A stretch of DNA of 9,643 bases from Acidobacteriota bacterium. Lineage in GTDB: Bacteria; Acidobacteriota; Terriglobia; Terriglobales; Acidobacteriaceae. The notes below the pieces were generated by a model that saw only the letters and a list, made by a program, of their open reading frames with translations, was not told the DNA's origin and did no database searches. The translations under genes were made by a program, and so were the position numbers. Below are positions 1 to 6,048 of this stretch, one piece after another. Location of the stretch: NCBI GenBank assembly GCA_021851465.1, contig JAJZDL010000110.1, forward strand, positions 1 to 9,643. Direction: 5' to 3'. Each line of letters begins with the position of its first letter. Position 1 is the stretch's first letter.

Positions 1-1
1 C

Positions 2-856
2 AACCGCGCCATTGGCGAATTGCATTCGGCTGGTGTCCTCTCCTCCACCACGCTGATGGCCAATGGGGGTGCCTTCGACGACGCCGTCGCGGTTGCCCGT
101 GCGCATTCCACGCTGGGCGTCGGCTGCCATATTGTGTTGATCGATGGCACGCCCGTCCTGCCGCCCAGTACGATTCCCAGCCTGATTGGTCGCGACGGGA
201 AAAACTTTCGTTCGTCATTGGTAGATTTTGTGCAGGCGGTTTTATTCGGACGCATCGACGCAGACGATGTTGCGCGCGAGGCCCATGCACAGATCGAGAA
301 GATACAGCGAGCCGGAATGAGGGCCACGCACTTCGACACCCACAAACATGCGCATATTTTTCCCTCGATTGCGCGCCCGCTGTTGCAGGTAGCAGAACGA
401 TGCGGCATTGGCGCAGTGCGCAATCCGTTCGAGCCGGAGTGGTCACTCGCGCTGGGCCAGGGCAGCCGCCTACGCCGCATCGCCATCAAGCTCATCGGTC
501 GCGGGCGTTCGCGCTTCGACGCCCATGCACAGATACGTGCAGGGCGCGTGGCAACGACCGATGGCACGGTTGCGATCTCCGCTACAGGCGAGTTGAATTC
601 CACCACGCTGGGCGAGATTCTGCGCGCGCTTCCGCCCAGCGGCACATACGAGATGTGCTGCCATCCGGGCTATAACGACCGCGACCTGGATCGCGTGGCC
701 ACCCGGCTGCGAGCGCACCGCGAGGACGAGCGCGCCGCTCTGTTCAGCGAAGTTGCCAAACTTCTTGCCCAGCCTGATGTGCCCATCCTGATTCATTACC
801 GAGCACTCGCGGACAGCCGAGATCCAGCCGCTTCTGTAGCAAGTGTGCCATTCTAG
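2..856 (+). CDS. ChbG/HpnK (YdjC-family) carbohydrate deacetylase, 5' end cut by the window
   Basis: This is the C-terminal part (284 codons including the stop) of a YdjC/ChbG/HpnK-family protein, metal-dependent deacetylases acting on N-acetylated sugars; the HpnK branch is tied to hopanoid side-chain processing. The frame is open from base 2 and its first residues (NRAIGE, then GVLSSTTLMANG) match the region just after the family's N-terminal Asp-Asp motif, so the true start lies upstream and the TTG at 20 is internal. A DTHKHAH motif (codons from 335) supplies the expected metal-binding Asp and His residues, and MCCHPGYND (CAT at 662) is the conserved C-terminal His motif. The frame ends with TAG at 854. 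lpxD follows 55 nt later on the same strand, so co-transcription within an envelope-related cluster is plausible. The family call is firm; whether it is true HpnK or a chito-oligosaccharide-type ChbG cannot be told from this fragment. Confidence 0.88.
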   Translation, partial: NRAIGELHSAGVLSSTTLMANGGAFDDAVAVARAHSTLGVGCHIVLIDGTPVLPPSTIPSLIGRDGKNFRSSLVDFVQAVLFGRIDADDVAREAHAQIEKIQRAGMRATHFDTHKHAHIFPSIARPLLQVAERCGIGAVRNPFEPEWSLALGQGSRLRRIAIKLIGRGRSRFDAHAQIRAGRVATTDGTVAISATGELNSTTLGEILRALPPSGTYEMCCHPGYNDRDLDRVATRLRAHREDERAALFSEVAKLLAQPDVPILIHYRALADSRDPAASVASVPF

Positions 857-900
857 AAGGGGCAATTTCAGGAGCGGCAAGCAGGCCTGTCGATTGAGAC

Positions 901-908
901 AAGGAGGG
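901..908 (+). promoter_or_regulatory. Shine-Dalgarno of lpxD that decides a TTG start
   Basis: AAGGAGGG ends 3 nt before a TTG at 912. This near-perfect site supports TTG as the lpxD start over the in-frame GTG at 843, which would add 23 residues and overlap the preceding gene. Confidence 0.75.
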
Positions 909-911
909 CCA

Positions 912-1919
912 TTGGCAACCATCGCCGAGATTGCGGAACTGGTGGGCGCGGCTGCGCCGCGCGCACCGTATGCGGAGGGCGAGATCGTTCGCGTATCGGC
1001 CATCGAAGATGCGACTCCAGGCGCGCTGGTCTTCGCCAGCGACGCTGCCACGCTGGACGCCGCGCTGCGCTCACCCGCGGGCGCGATTCTTACGCGGCTG
1101 GCGTTGTTGCCAGCATCCAGCGGCGCTGCGTGGAGCGCGGAGGAGGGGGACGTTGCACGGCGCACCGATTTGCCCGATGCTCGCCTGCTTGTTGTCGCCG
1201 ACCCGCGGTACTCCTTCGCACTGGCGGCGCGTCATTTGCGCTCTCGCGAATCGTCCGTAGGCGACTCCGCCGCGTACATCCATCCCACGGCGGTTGTCGG
1301 TGTTGGCGTGCAACTGGGGTGTGGCACGAGCATTGGCGCACACGTTGTGGTTGGCGACGGAGTCGTTATCGGCGAGGAGTGCGAGATCCTGGCCAATGTC
1401 ACCATTTACGCAGATACAAAGATCGGCGATCGCGTTGTGGTGCAGGCGGGGGCGGTGCTGGGAGCCACAGGATTCGGCTACGCGCGCAACTCGGCCACCG
1501 GCGAGTACATTGCGTTTCCGCAGCAGGGGACCCTGGCGGTCGAGAACGATGTGGAGATCGGAGCCAATAGCACCATCGACCGAGGCGCCTTGGGCGAAAC
1601 GCGGATTGGCGCGGGGACGAAGATCGACAACCTGGTGCATATTGCGCACAACTGCGTTGTGGGGCGCAACGTCGTCATCGCGGCGCAGACGGGGATCTCC
1701 GGCTCCTGTGTCATTGAAGATGGAGCGATACTAGGTGGCCAGGTGGGGCTGGGAGAACATGCGCGTGTCGGTGCAGGCGTGGTGCTCGGCGGAGGTGCGG
1801 GTGTGCTTAGCCACAAGAAGGTGCGCGGCCCAGGCCAGGTCTTTTGGGGCAGGCCAGCGCGCCCGCTGAAGCAATATCTGCGCGACCTGGCGCGGCTGAG
1901 AGCGAAGCCGGAGTTATAG
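912..1919 (+). CDS. lpxD: UDP-3-O-(3-hydroxyacyl)glucosamine N-acyltransferase LpxD
   Basis: LpxD catalyses the third step of lipid A synthesis: it transfers a 3-hydroxyacyl chain from acyl carrier protein to the 2-amino group of UDP-3-O-acyl-glucosamine, in the cytoplasm. The product is 335 aa, close to the roughly 340 aa usual for the family. Residues 1-100 form the N-terminal uridine-binding domain (TIAEIAELVGA, then VSAIEDATPGALVFA). From about residue 118 the chain is hexapeptide repeats of a left-handed beta-helix (IHPTAVVGVGVQLG, IGAHVVVGDGVVIG). The HIAHN motif places the catalytic His at residue 246, matching His239 of the E. coli enzyme, and DRGALGETRIG precedes it as in homologues. 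The end (FWGRPARPLKQYLRDLARLR) matches the C-terminal helix region. The TTG start is chosen from the adjacent Shine-Dalgarno. A two-hairpin terminator region follows. The gene indicates a diderm, lipid A-making cell. Confidence 0.95.
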   Translation: MATIAEIAELVGAAAPRAPYAEGEIVRVSAIEDATPGALVFASDAATLDAALRSPAGAILTRLALLPASSGAAWSAEEGDVARRTDLPDARLLVVADPRYSFALAARHLRSRESSVGDSAAYIHPTAVVGVGVQLGCGTSIGAHVVVGDGVVIGEECEILANVTIYADTKIGDRVVVQAGAVLGATGFGYARNSATGEYIAFPQQGTLAVENDVEIGANSTIDRGALGETRIGAGTKIDNLVHIAHNCVVGRNVVIAAQTGISGSCVIEDGAILGGQVGLGEHARVGAGVVLGGGAGVLSHKKVRGPGQVFWGRPARPLKQYLRDLARLRAKPEL

Positions 1920-1958
1920 GCCGGGCAGACAGCCCTCTGGGGTTTGGCTGGCCTTGAA

Positions 1959-2006
1959 CCTGGGGCTTTGCCTCAGGCTGGGATAGAGCGCGCCTTTGGC
2001 GCTTTT
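1959..2006 (+). terminator. Probable intrinsic terminator region after lpxD
   Basis: There are two successive hairpins. CCTGGGGC/GCCTCAGG (1959-1977, one G-U pair, TTT loop) has no T tail. GCGCC-TTT-GGCGC (1990-2002) is followed at once by TTTT (2003-2006). The second has the form of a short Rho-independent terminator 70 nt after the lpxD stop. The stem is only 5 bp, so strength is uncertain. Confidence 0.5.
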
Positions 2007-2214
2007 ACATGGAGCCGCCTGGACTCGTGTCCCGGTCCGCGTTCAGCACGGCGCTGTAGTCCGTCCCCAGCGCCAGCAGGACCAGGTTGCCGCTCTCGTC
2101 GACCGTGACGACATGGAGATCGGTGGGCAGGAAGATCTTGAAAGCGAAGGGGGAAAACGGTCGTCGCGCCGTCCCCGGCAACGTCGCCTTGCGGGTTGTG
2201 GTGGTGATGGCCAT
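2005..2214 (-). pseudogene. Remnant of a phage tail-protein N-terminus
   Basis: Read from the ATG at 2214 on the minus strand, the frame gives 69 residues. MAITTTTRKATLPG, PFAFKIFLPTDLHVV and LGTDYSAVLNADRD are the recognisable N-terminal module of phage and prophage tail or tail-fibre proteins, whose usual pattern is TTTRK...PGxGxxTxFPFxFKVF...DLxV...LGTDYxVxLNxDQxxxPGGT. Between LPG and PFAFK the frame reads TARRPFS, whereas the shifted frame reads GDGATTVFP, as the family predicts. This implies loss of one base in the run at 2173-2176 and gain of one in the run at 2149-2153. The protein then stops at SPGGSM, where homologues continue for hundreds of residues, so this is an orphaned fragment and probably not functional. 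It is identified from family memory. The alternative is a small intact orphan gene, which the out-of-frame match argues against. Confidence 0.6.
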
Positions 2215-2275
2215 CGACAAAAAACTGCTTTCCGGCAACAAAGCCCCAACAAAATAGGCCGCCCAAAGGCGACCG

Positions 2276-2284
2276 TGATAAAAT
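2276..2284 (+). promoter_or_regulatory. Extended -10 element just before the secreted-protein gene
   Basis: TGATAAAAT fits an extended -10 (TGn plus a 5/6 match to TATAAT). It ends 9 nt before the ATG at 2294. No Shine-Dalgarno lies between, so the transcript is predicted to start within a few bases of the start codon. No convincing -35 is seen. Confidence 0.45.
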
Positions 2285-2293
2285 TTCCGCGCC

Positions 2294-2854
2294 ATGCAAA
2301 AACTTCGTTGTGCGGTTCTACTGTATTGTGCTTTAGCGTTCTCTAGCGTTTGTTACGCGGGGCCATTTGGGCTTGAAGCCGGAATGTCTCGCAGTGACGT
2401 GGTTCAAAAGATTGGGCCGAGTGCCATAGTGAGCCAGTCCAAAGACGAAATCCTGTTCAGCACCGTGCCGATGCGGAGCGTTTATTTTGAGTACTACGAT
2501 TGTTTTTTTGACCAGAATGGAAGGCTGTGGTCCATAAACGCGTGGAGCAAAACAATGCCCACTAAGTCCGACGGGGAAGATTTACGCGATTCATTCGACA
2601 CGCTGAAAGCGGGCCTGGAAGATAAATATGGCAAAGTTTTATATGTGATAGGGGGCAGCGGCTCAGAAATCAAGTGGACGGATATTGAAGGGTCCTGGAA
2701 GCTGTTCACCGGAGCATACTGGGACGGCAGCGGAGAATACAGCAAGTCTATACATATCCACAAGATCGCCTTGGAGGTAGAGCACATGGACAACGATCAC
2801 GGATTCATCAGCTTGGATTACGAGTTCACCACCCTGATAGAAGGTCCCTTGTAG
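2294..2854 (+). CDS. Small secreted protein of unknown function
   Basis: The product is 186 aa and I do not recognise the family. Residues 1-22 look like a Sec signal peptide: MQKLR, a hydrophobic stretch (CAVLLYCALAFSSV), and a CYA/G cleavage site after residue 22. The mature protein starts GPFGLEAGMSRSDVVQKIG, a pattern seen in periplasmic proteins where a short helix follows GLxxGM. The rest is rich in aromatic and acidic residues and looks like a small alpha/beta domain (FDQNGRLWSINAW, DTLKAGLEDKYGKV). There is one Cys in the mature part, so no internal disulphide is expected. GC content is near 50 percent in sampled stretches, against about 70 percent in the methionine gene downstream, consistent with acquired DNA. 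It lacks a Shine-Dalgarno and sits behind an extended -10. A scrap of a paralogue of its C-terminus occurs at 3961-4023. Function is unknown; an envelope or periplasmic location is inferred. Confidence 0.75.
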   Translation: MQKLRCAVLLYCALAFSSVCYAGPFGLEAGMSRSDVVQKIGPSAIVSQSKDEILFSTVPMRSVYFEYYDCFFDQNGRLWSINAWSKTMPTKSDGEDLRDSFDTLKAGLEDKYGKVLYVIGGSGSEIKWTDIEGSWKLFTGAYWDGSGEYSKSIHIHKIALEVEHMDNDHGFISLDYEFTTLIEGPL

Positions 2855-2882
2855 GGCTAAGATTTCTGCGGGATCAGCGAAC

Positions 2883-2904
2883 CGTCCGGAAAATCGTCCG
2901 GAAA
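2883..2904 (+). repeat. Tandem direct repeat upstream of the membrane-protein promoter
   Basis: CGTCCGGAAA occurs twice (2883-2892 and 2895-2904), about one helical turn apart (12-nt period), and each copy holds the palindrome TCCGGA. It lies just upstream of the predicted -35 at 2909, where an activator or repressor could bind. Confidence 0.4.
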
Positions 2905-2908
2905 GTAG

Positions 2909-2936
2909 AAGACAACTAAAAACGAATCGGTATAAT
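2909..2936 (+). promoter_or_regulatory. Sigma-70-like promoter for the membrane-protein gene
   Basis: A perfect -10 TATAAT (2931-2936) is preceded at 16 nt by AAGACA (2909-2914), a 4/6 match to TTGACA. Transcription would start near 2943, only about 5 nt before the ATG at 2948, so the mRNA would be almost leaderless. Confidence 0.55.
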
Positions 2937-2947
2937 GATCCGCACTT

Positions 2948-3892
2948 ATGTTCGACAAACTAAAACAACAACCGCTGCTTTGGCTCGCGTTAGCTTTTGC
3001 TGCTGGACTTGTCGTTGCTCACGTCGCCAATCGCGTCATCGACCTCACATACGAAGACGCGCTCGGCAGCGATCCAGTCCAAGCACTAGTGTGGATGCTT
3101 CTGCTCGGCCTAGCGTGCGCAGCCGTTTATGGTTTGCGGTCTGCATGGAAGCGCCTGCAATCACTCAACGAAGTAACCATGTCCGGAGATTGGGGCACCC
3201 AAGAGTGCGGGAAACAGGTTCGCCGGAAAATCGTGCGGTGGTTGATAAGCATGCCTATTGCAGTGGCTATCGCGTATGCTTGCGACGTTTCTTTGCAATC
3301 CGGGTGGCCGGGAATTCTTCTATTGGCACCATACATTGTGACTCTGTGGCTATTCTTCAGGCCCACCTACAACCTCGCGAAAGACATATCGCAGCACCCC
3401 GTCGTGCAAACCGTCGAGAAATGGACAGACCGCGACCGCATCATCGCTTCAGCTCAACGCGAGTCGGATACATCCGTCCTCTTCAAAAAAAATGGCATCG
3501 CGATAACTCGAAACTTCGTAATCGTCCGCCACGCAACCACATTCAACCTGTTTCGGTTAGACCATCTCCTATGGGGCTATCGGAAACAAACAACATACCG
3601 AATGAATCTCATTCCATACATGAAATCTCACGAAGCCGTTCTCCATTTCGAAGTAGGAGATCTGTCGATCAGCGCTCCGAAAAAATATGTTAATGATGTG
3701 TTAGAACACTGCCGCAAAACTGTGCCGTGGGCCTTCTTTGGGTACGACGCCGAACTGCAGCAAGCCTTCAATCACAGTCGTAAAACAGTTACAGATGTCG
3801 TGTTCAAGCGTAGAGTTGCACGCTTGTGCTGGCCCTCGAGCCGCAAATCGTCCCAGCGAATAGACCAACAGCCTGCGACAATCGCGCAATAA
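2948..3892 (+). CDS. Multi-pass membrane protein of unknown function
   Basis: The product is 314 aa and I do not recognise the family. Four hydrophobic segments are visible at about residues 9-29, 44-64, 96-112 and 120-137, arranged as two hairpins around a cytoplasm-like basic loop (GLRSAWKRLQ ... KQVRRKIVRW). A soluble C-terminal half of about 175 residues follows (ITRNFVIVRHATTFNLFRLDHLLWGYRK ... EAVLHFEVGDLSISAPKKYVNDVLEHC). Its alternating beta strands ending in a helix resemble the small PH-like sensor domains attached to bacterial membrane hairpins, but that is inference only. The last 40 residues are Arg/Ser-rich and look less like folded protein. The ATG at 2948 has no Shine-Dalgarno and sits 11 nt after a TATAAT box. 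Base composition is lower in GC than the flanking housekeeping genes. It lies between the secreted-protein gene and a scrap of that gene's paralogue. Confidence 0.7.
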   Translation: MFDKLKQQPLLWLALAFAAGLVVAHVANRVIDLTYEDALGSDPVQALVWMLLLGLACAAVYGLRSAWKRLQSLNEVTMSGDWGTQECGKQVRRKIVRWLISMPIAVAIAYACDVSLQSGWPGILLLAPYIVTLWLFFRPTYNLAKDISQHPVVQTVEKWTDRDRIIASAQRESDTSVLFKKNGIAITRNFVIVRHATTFNLFRLDHLLWGYRKQTTYRMNLIPYMKSHEAVLHFEVGDLSISAPKKYVNDVLEHCRKTVPWAFFGYDAELQQAFNHSRKTVTDVVFKRRVARLCWPSSRKSSQRIDQQPATIAQ

Positions 3893-3960
3893 ACACTTAC
3901 CTTTTGCTCCCGCTGCTCGCAACTCCCGGTCGCCATCCCGCACATATAGTCGGCAGCGGT

Positions 3961-4023
3961 GGTCGGGTTCACCTTCCCTTGTTTAATTACCAATTCAATA
4001 CCCTAGTCGAAGGTTCGCTGTAG
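3961..4023 (+). pseudogene. C-terminal scrap of a paralogue of the secreted protein at 2294
   Basis: The last 11 codons, YQFNTLVEGSL plus stop (3988-4023), align with YEFTTLIEGPL plus stop at the end of the gene at 2294: 7 of 11 residues are identical and the other differences are mostly conservative. At DNA level about 28 of 38 bases match, through to the shared TAGG. Similarity before 3985 is weak and seems shifted in frame (GGGTTCACC against GGATTCATC). No upstream coding region of the copy survives; the preceding sequence belongs to the membrane-protein gene and about 70 nt of unassigned DNA. I read this as the tail of a deleted second copy. Confidence 0.55.
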
Positions 4024-4033
4024 GCTTATCGCG

Positions 4034-4210
4034 CTATTTATGCGACACGCCAACCACTGCGGGCCACGCATTCGGATCGCCGATCTCCCCCTGATTGGCA
4101 CGGTGGACATACCTCAGCGTCCGCGCCGCCTGGACCGTTTCGGGAACTCCAAACGCCTGGCCTATCGCCTCTCCATCATTGAGCCCGATCTCCGTCCAGT
4201 CTTTATCCTC
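4034..4210 (-). pseudogene. Orphan reading frame directly behind the lipoprotein stop codon
   Basis: After the TAA of the lipoprotein gene (4211-4213) the same minus-strand frame stays open for another 58 codons, to TAG at 4034-4036. The residues look like real protein (DWTEIGLNDGEAIG, FGVPETVQAAR, LRYVHRANQGEIGDPNAWP), with natural amino-acid balance and codon use. There is no ATG, GTG or TTG start early in this frame. Two readings fit: it is the tail of a different gene truncated by rearrangement, or the lipoprotein once extended by 58 residues and acquired a stop. I prefer the first, because the style differs from the propeller-like protein before it. I do not recognise the family. Confidence 0.4.
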
Positions 4211-5761
4211 TTAGTTGGCGCCGTCGGAGAGGGCGTCCATGTAGGCGACGTCGAGCGCCGTGCCCTGCACCACAACGAACTCGTTGTCCATCTCTGAGCC
4301 ATCGACGGTACTGAAGATGTGCACCTGTCCGCCGTAGGCGGTGTAGACCTTGTTGAAGTTCTGCACCCAGCAGATGCCGGTGAGGCTACCGTAGTAGTAC
4401 AGGTTGTTGTTCTGGTTTGGATAGGGCACGATAGCGGTCGGAGACCCCGGCGTGACGTTGGGGATGATCTGCGGGCAGGCGGCCGGCGGGGATGCCAGGC
4501 TGTAGGACGCGTGCGGACATGCGGCCAGGGTGCTGAGGTTGACCATCGTCAGACAGTTATAGTTCACTCCCTGCTTGGCGCGTTCGCCGGTAGCGCATAA
4601 CTGCGATCCAACCCAGAGTGTGTTGTTGTCGGCGAAGAGCATCTTGGAGTGGTTTCCATCGGAGATGGGATACACGCCTGTGATGGTGTCTGTCGTCTGG
4701 TTCATGGTAGAGAGGAAGCCCTCGAAGAGGCCGTCCGGCTGAATCTGCTGGCCGGAGAGGTAGAGCGTTGTGCCGTCGGAGATCGCATCGGTAACGCCTC
4801 CCGGCACGAGGACCGGGTTGGGGACATTGGGAACCATGGGGTTGGGTTGTACGGGCGAGGATGGGATCACGAGTTCATTCAGCGGGCCTTGCTCGAGTAG
4901 CGTGACGCTGGCCGTCGTTCCGCCGCACTCGGGACCGCAGTTCAGTACATAGGCCGTGGTGCCATCCAGCGAGAAGTAGACGTTCGTCGGCTGGTCGTAG
5001 CTCCCCGGCACCTGAACCACGCAGTAGACGGGATCCAGGCTGGGTTCGCAATCGACCGAGCCGGTGGCCGCAATGGCCGCCTGCTGGGTTGGGTACTCGT
5101 TCTGGTTCAACTTGAAGACGCGGTACAGAACATTGGAGTTGTGCACCATGGCGAGCGCAACCGTGTCCCCGGTATTTGCCATGACTTTGAATACATTGGG
5201 TAGGTTGAGCGCGTAGCTCTGCCCTGTCAGATTGTCGAATATCTCCAGCAAACCCGCGGCCTCCTCGGCCGCGTAGTAGTGGCCGAACGACGACGGTATT
5301 GCAATCGCCCCCGCTCCGGACTGGAATGTACCGACCTGACCGGCAGACGTTTCAGTGGAGTAATTGATCTTGGTCAGGCTTCCATCGCTATTGGAGTAGA
5401 CGAAGCCGACCATCTCCGCGGGGTAGTTCATGATGGTGCCGGGATAGCCCGACGAGTAGCCGCTGATCGACCATTCTGGGATCGTGTTCTGGATATTGTT
5501 CCGCAGGTCGCGCTGGGCATCGACGATTTGCAGGCTGCCGGAGGTGCCGTTGGCGCTGACGCCGATCATCACGCGCTGGGCCAACATGCTGGGCGGCTCC
5601 GGCCTGCCCGCGAAGTTGTACTGGGGAAACTTGTAGTAGTAGTAGTACGGGGGATAACAAGAGCAGAGACCGAGCGTGGACAGAGCGAGCAGCAGCCCAT
5701 AGAGCAAACGGGACCGGCGGGCGACGCCAGAGGCCCTGCGTGCAGGGGACGGAGGTTGCAT
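4211..5761 (-). CDS. Large outer-envelope lipoprotein, probably beta-propeller
   Basis: The product is 516 aa from the ATG at 5761. The N-terminus is a lipoprotein signal: basic residues (RRASGVARRSR), a hydrophobic core (LLYGLLLALSTLGL), then LCSC with the lipidated Cys most likely Cys35. A PPYYYYYK run coded by a trinucleotide repeat follows. The mature part has repeated strand-rich blocks typical of YncE/NHL-like propellers: MIGVSANGTSGSLQIVDAQ, VYFSLDGTTAYVLNCGPECGG, ITGVYPISDGNHSKMLFADNNTLWVGSQLC. Several Cys come as near pairs and could form disulphides. Acidobacteria encode many such predicted propeller lipoproteins; the ligand is unknown. The frame is open further upstream, but those starts would bury the signal sequence about 25-70 residues in. 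It is transcribed away from the methionine gene, from an extended -10 at 5890-5898. The Cys-lipoprotein call is firm; the propeller call is inference. Confidence 0.8.
   Translation of the reverse strand: MQPPSPARRASGVARRSRLLYGLLLALSTLGLCSCYPPYYYYYKFPQYNFAGRPEPPSMLAQRVMIGVSANGTSGSLQIVDAQRDLRNNIQNTIPEWSISGYSSGYPGTIMNYPAEMVGFVYSNSDGSLTKINYSTETSAGQVGTFQSGAGAIAIPSSFGHYYAAEEAAGLLEIFDNLTGQSYALNLPNVFKVMANTGDTVALAMVHNSNVLYRVFKLNQNEYPTQQAAIAATGSVDCEPSLDPVYCVVQVPGSYDQPTNVYFSLDGTTAYVLNCGPECGGTTASVTLLEQGPLNELVIPSSPVQPNPMVPNVPNPVLVPGGVTDAISDGTTLYLSGQQIQPDGLFEGFLSTMNQTTDTITGVYPISDGNHSKMLFADNNTLWVGSQLCATGERAKQGVNYNCLTMVNLSTLAACPHASYSLASPPAACPQIIPNVTPGSPTAIVPYPNQNNNLYYYGSLTGICWVQNFNKVYTAYGGQVHIFSTVDGSEMDNEFVVVQGTALDVAYMDALSDGAN
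5633..5647 (-). repeat. Five-unit trinucleotide repeat coding a Tyr run
   Basis: On the plus strand GTA is repeated five times, read as five TAC (Tyr) codons just after the lipidated Cys of the lipoprotein. Such runs are prone to slippage; each slip changes the tether by one residue without breaking the frame. Confidence 0.7.
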
Positions 5762-5889
5762 CAAAGGCGCTTCCGGCAACGGGCTGGGGAACGGTTGGGC
5801 GTCTGCCCGGCGGACAAAGAGACTTCGATTCTTCAACGTGGACAACTCCAACCTTCGTCGTGCATGGTTTCGCCTAGGCTTACCCCCAG

Positions 5890-5898
5890 AGTATACCA
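5890..5898 (-). promoter_or_regulatory. Extended -10 promoter for the lipoprotein gene
   Basis: On the minus strand the sequence reads TGGTATACT: a TGn extension and a 5/6 match to TATAAT. The predicted start near 5883 gives a leader of about 120 nt before the ATG at 5761. A 10-codon open frame (ATG at 5865) occurs in this leader and may be chance. No good -35 is seen. Confidence 0.45.
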
Positions 5899-5953
5899 AA
5901 GGACGCAGGCCATCGAATGTCTGCGAGGCCGCAGTTTGGCGCTGATTTTGGGC

Positions 5954-5993
5954 GTAGCTTAGGATGGAGCTACACAATATTGGGGATGGAGCT
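5954..5993 (+). promoter_or_regulatory. Hairpin and direct repeat in the leader region of the methionine gene
   Basis: GTAGCT (5954-5959) pairs with AGCTAC (5968-5973) around an 8-nt loop. GGATGGAGCT occurs at 5962-5971 and again at 5984-5993, 22 nt apart. The same 9-mer GGATGGAGC recurs at 6195 (coding) and 8437. The rest of the 5762-6048 intergenic region holds the divergent promoters and shows no known SAM or cobalamin riboswitch core. Confidence 0.3.
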
Positions 5994-6048
5994 TCTCGGT
6001 TTGGGAAGTCGAGGCGGCACGTTTCAGAAAATGGCTTCGGGGACAGCG

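Noticed and set aside
843..911. Longer LpxD starting at the GTG at 843
   Set aside because: The extra 23 residues overlap the previous gene and do not look like LpxD; the TTG at 912 has an excellent Shine-Dalgarno and gives the family length.
2935..3693. Alternative plus frame overlapping the membrane-protein gene
   Set aside because: The product is extremely rich in Arg and Ser without domains, while the frame from 2948 has clear membrane segments.
3772..3993. Minus-strand 73-residue frame containing a protein-like NPTTAADYMCGMATG stretch
   Set aside because: It overlaps the end of the membrane-protein gene, has no Shine-Dalgarno, and I know no matching family; possible but unsupported.
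4040..4297. Plus-strand 85-residue frame from 4040
   Set aside because: The opposite strand reads as more natural protein through the same region and into the lipoprotein.
5279..5962. Plus-strand open frame opposite the lipoprotein gene
   Set aside because: It has no recognisable domain, and the minus strand has a lipobox and coherent protein.
5917..6048. N-terminal extension of the methionine enzyme from the ATG at 5917
   Set aside because: The residues resemble translated intergenic DNA, and the extension runs through the divergent promoter region and the hairpin.
5762..6048. SAM or cobalamin riboswitch upstream of the methionine gene
   Set aside because: No conserved riboswitch core was recognised; only a small hairpin is present.
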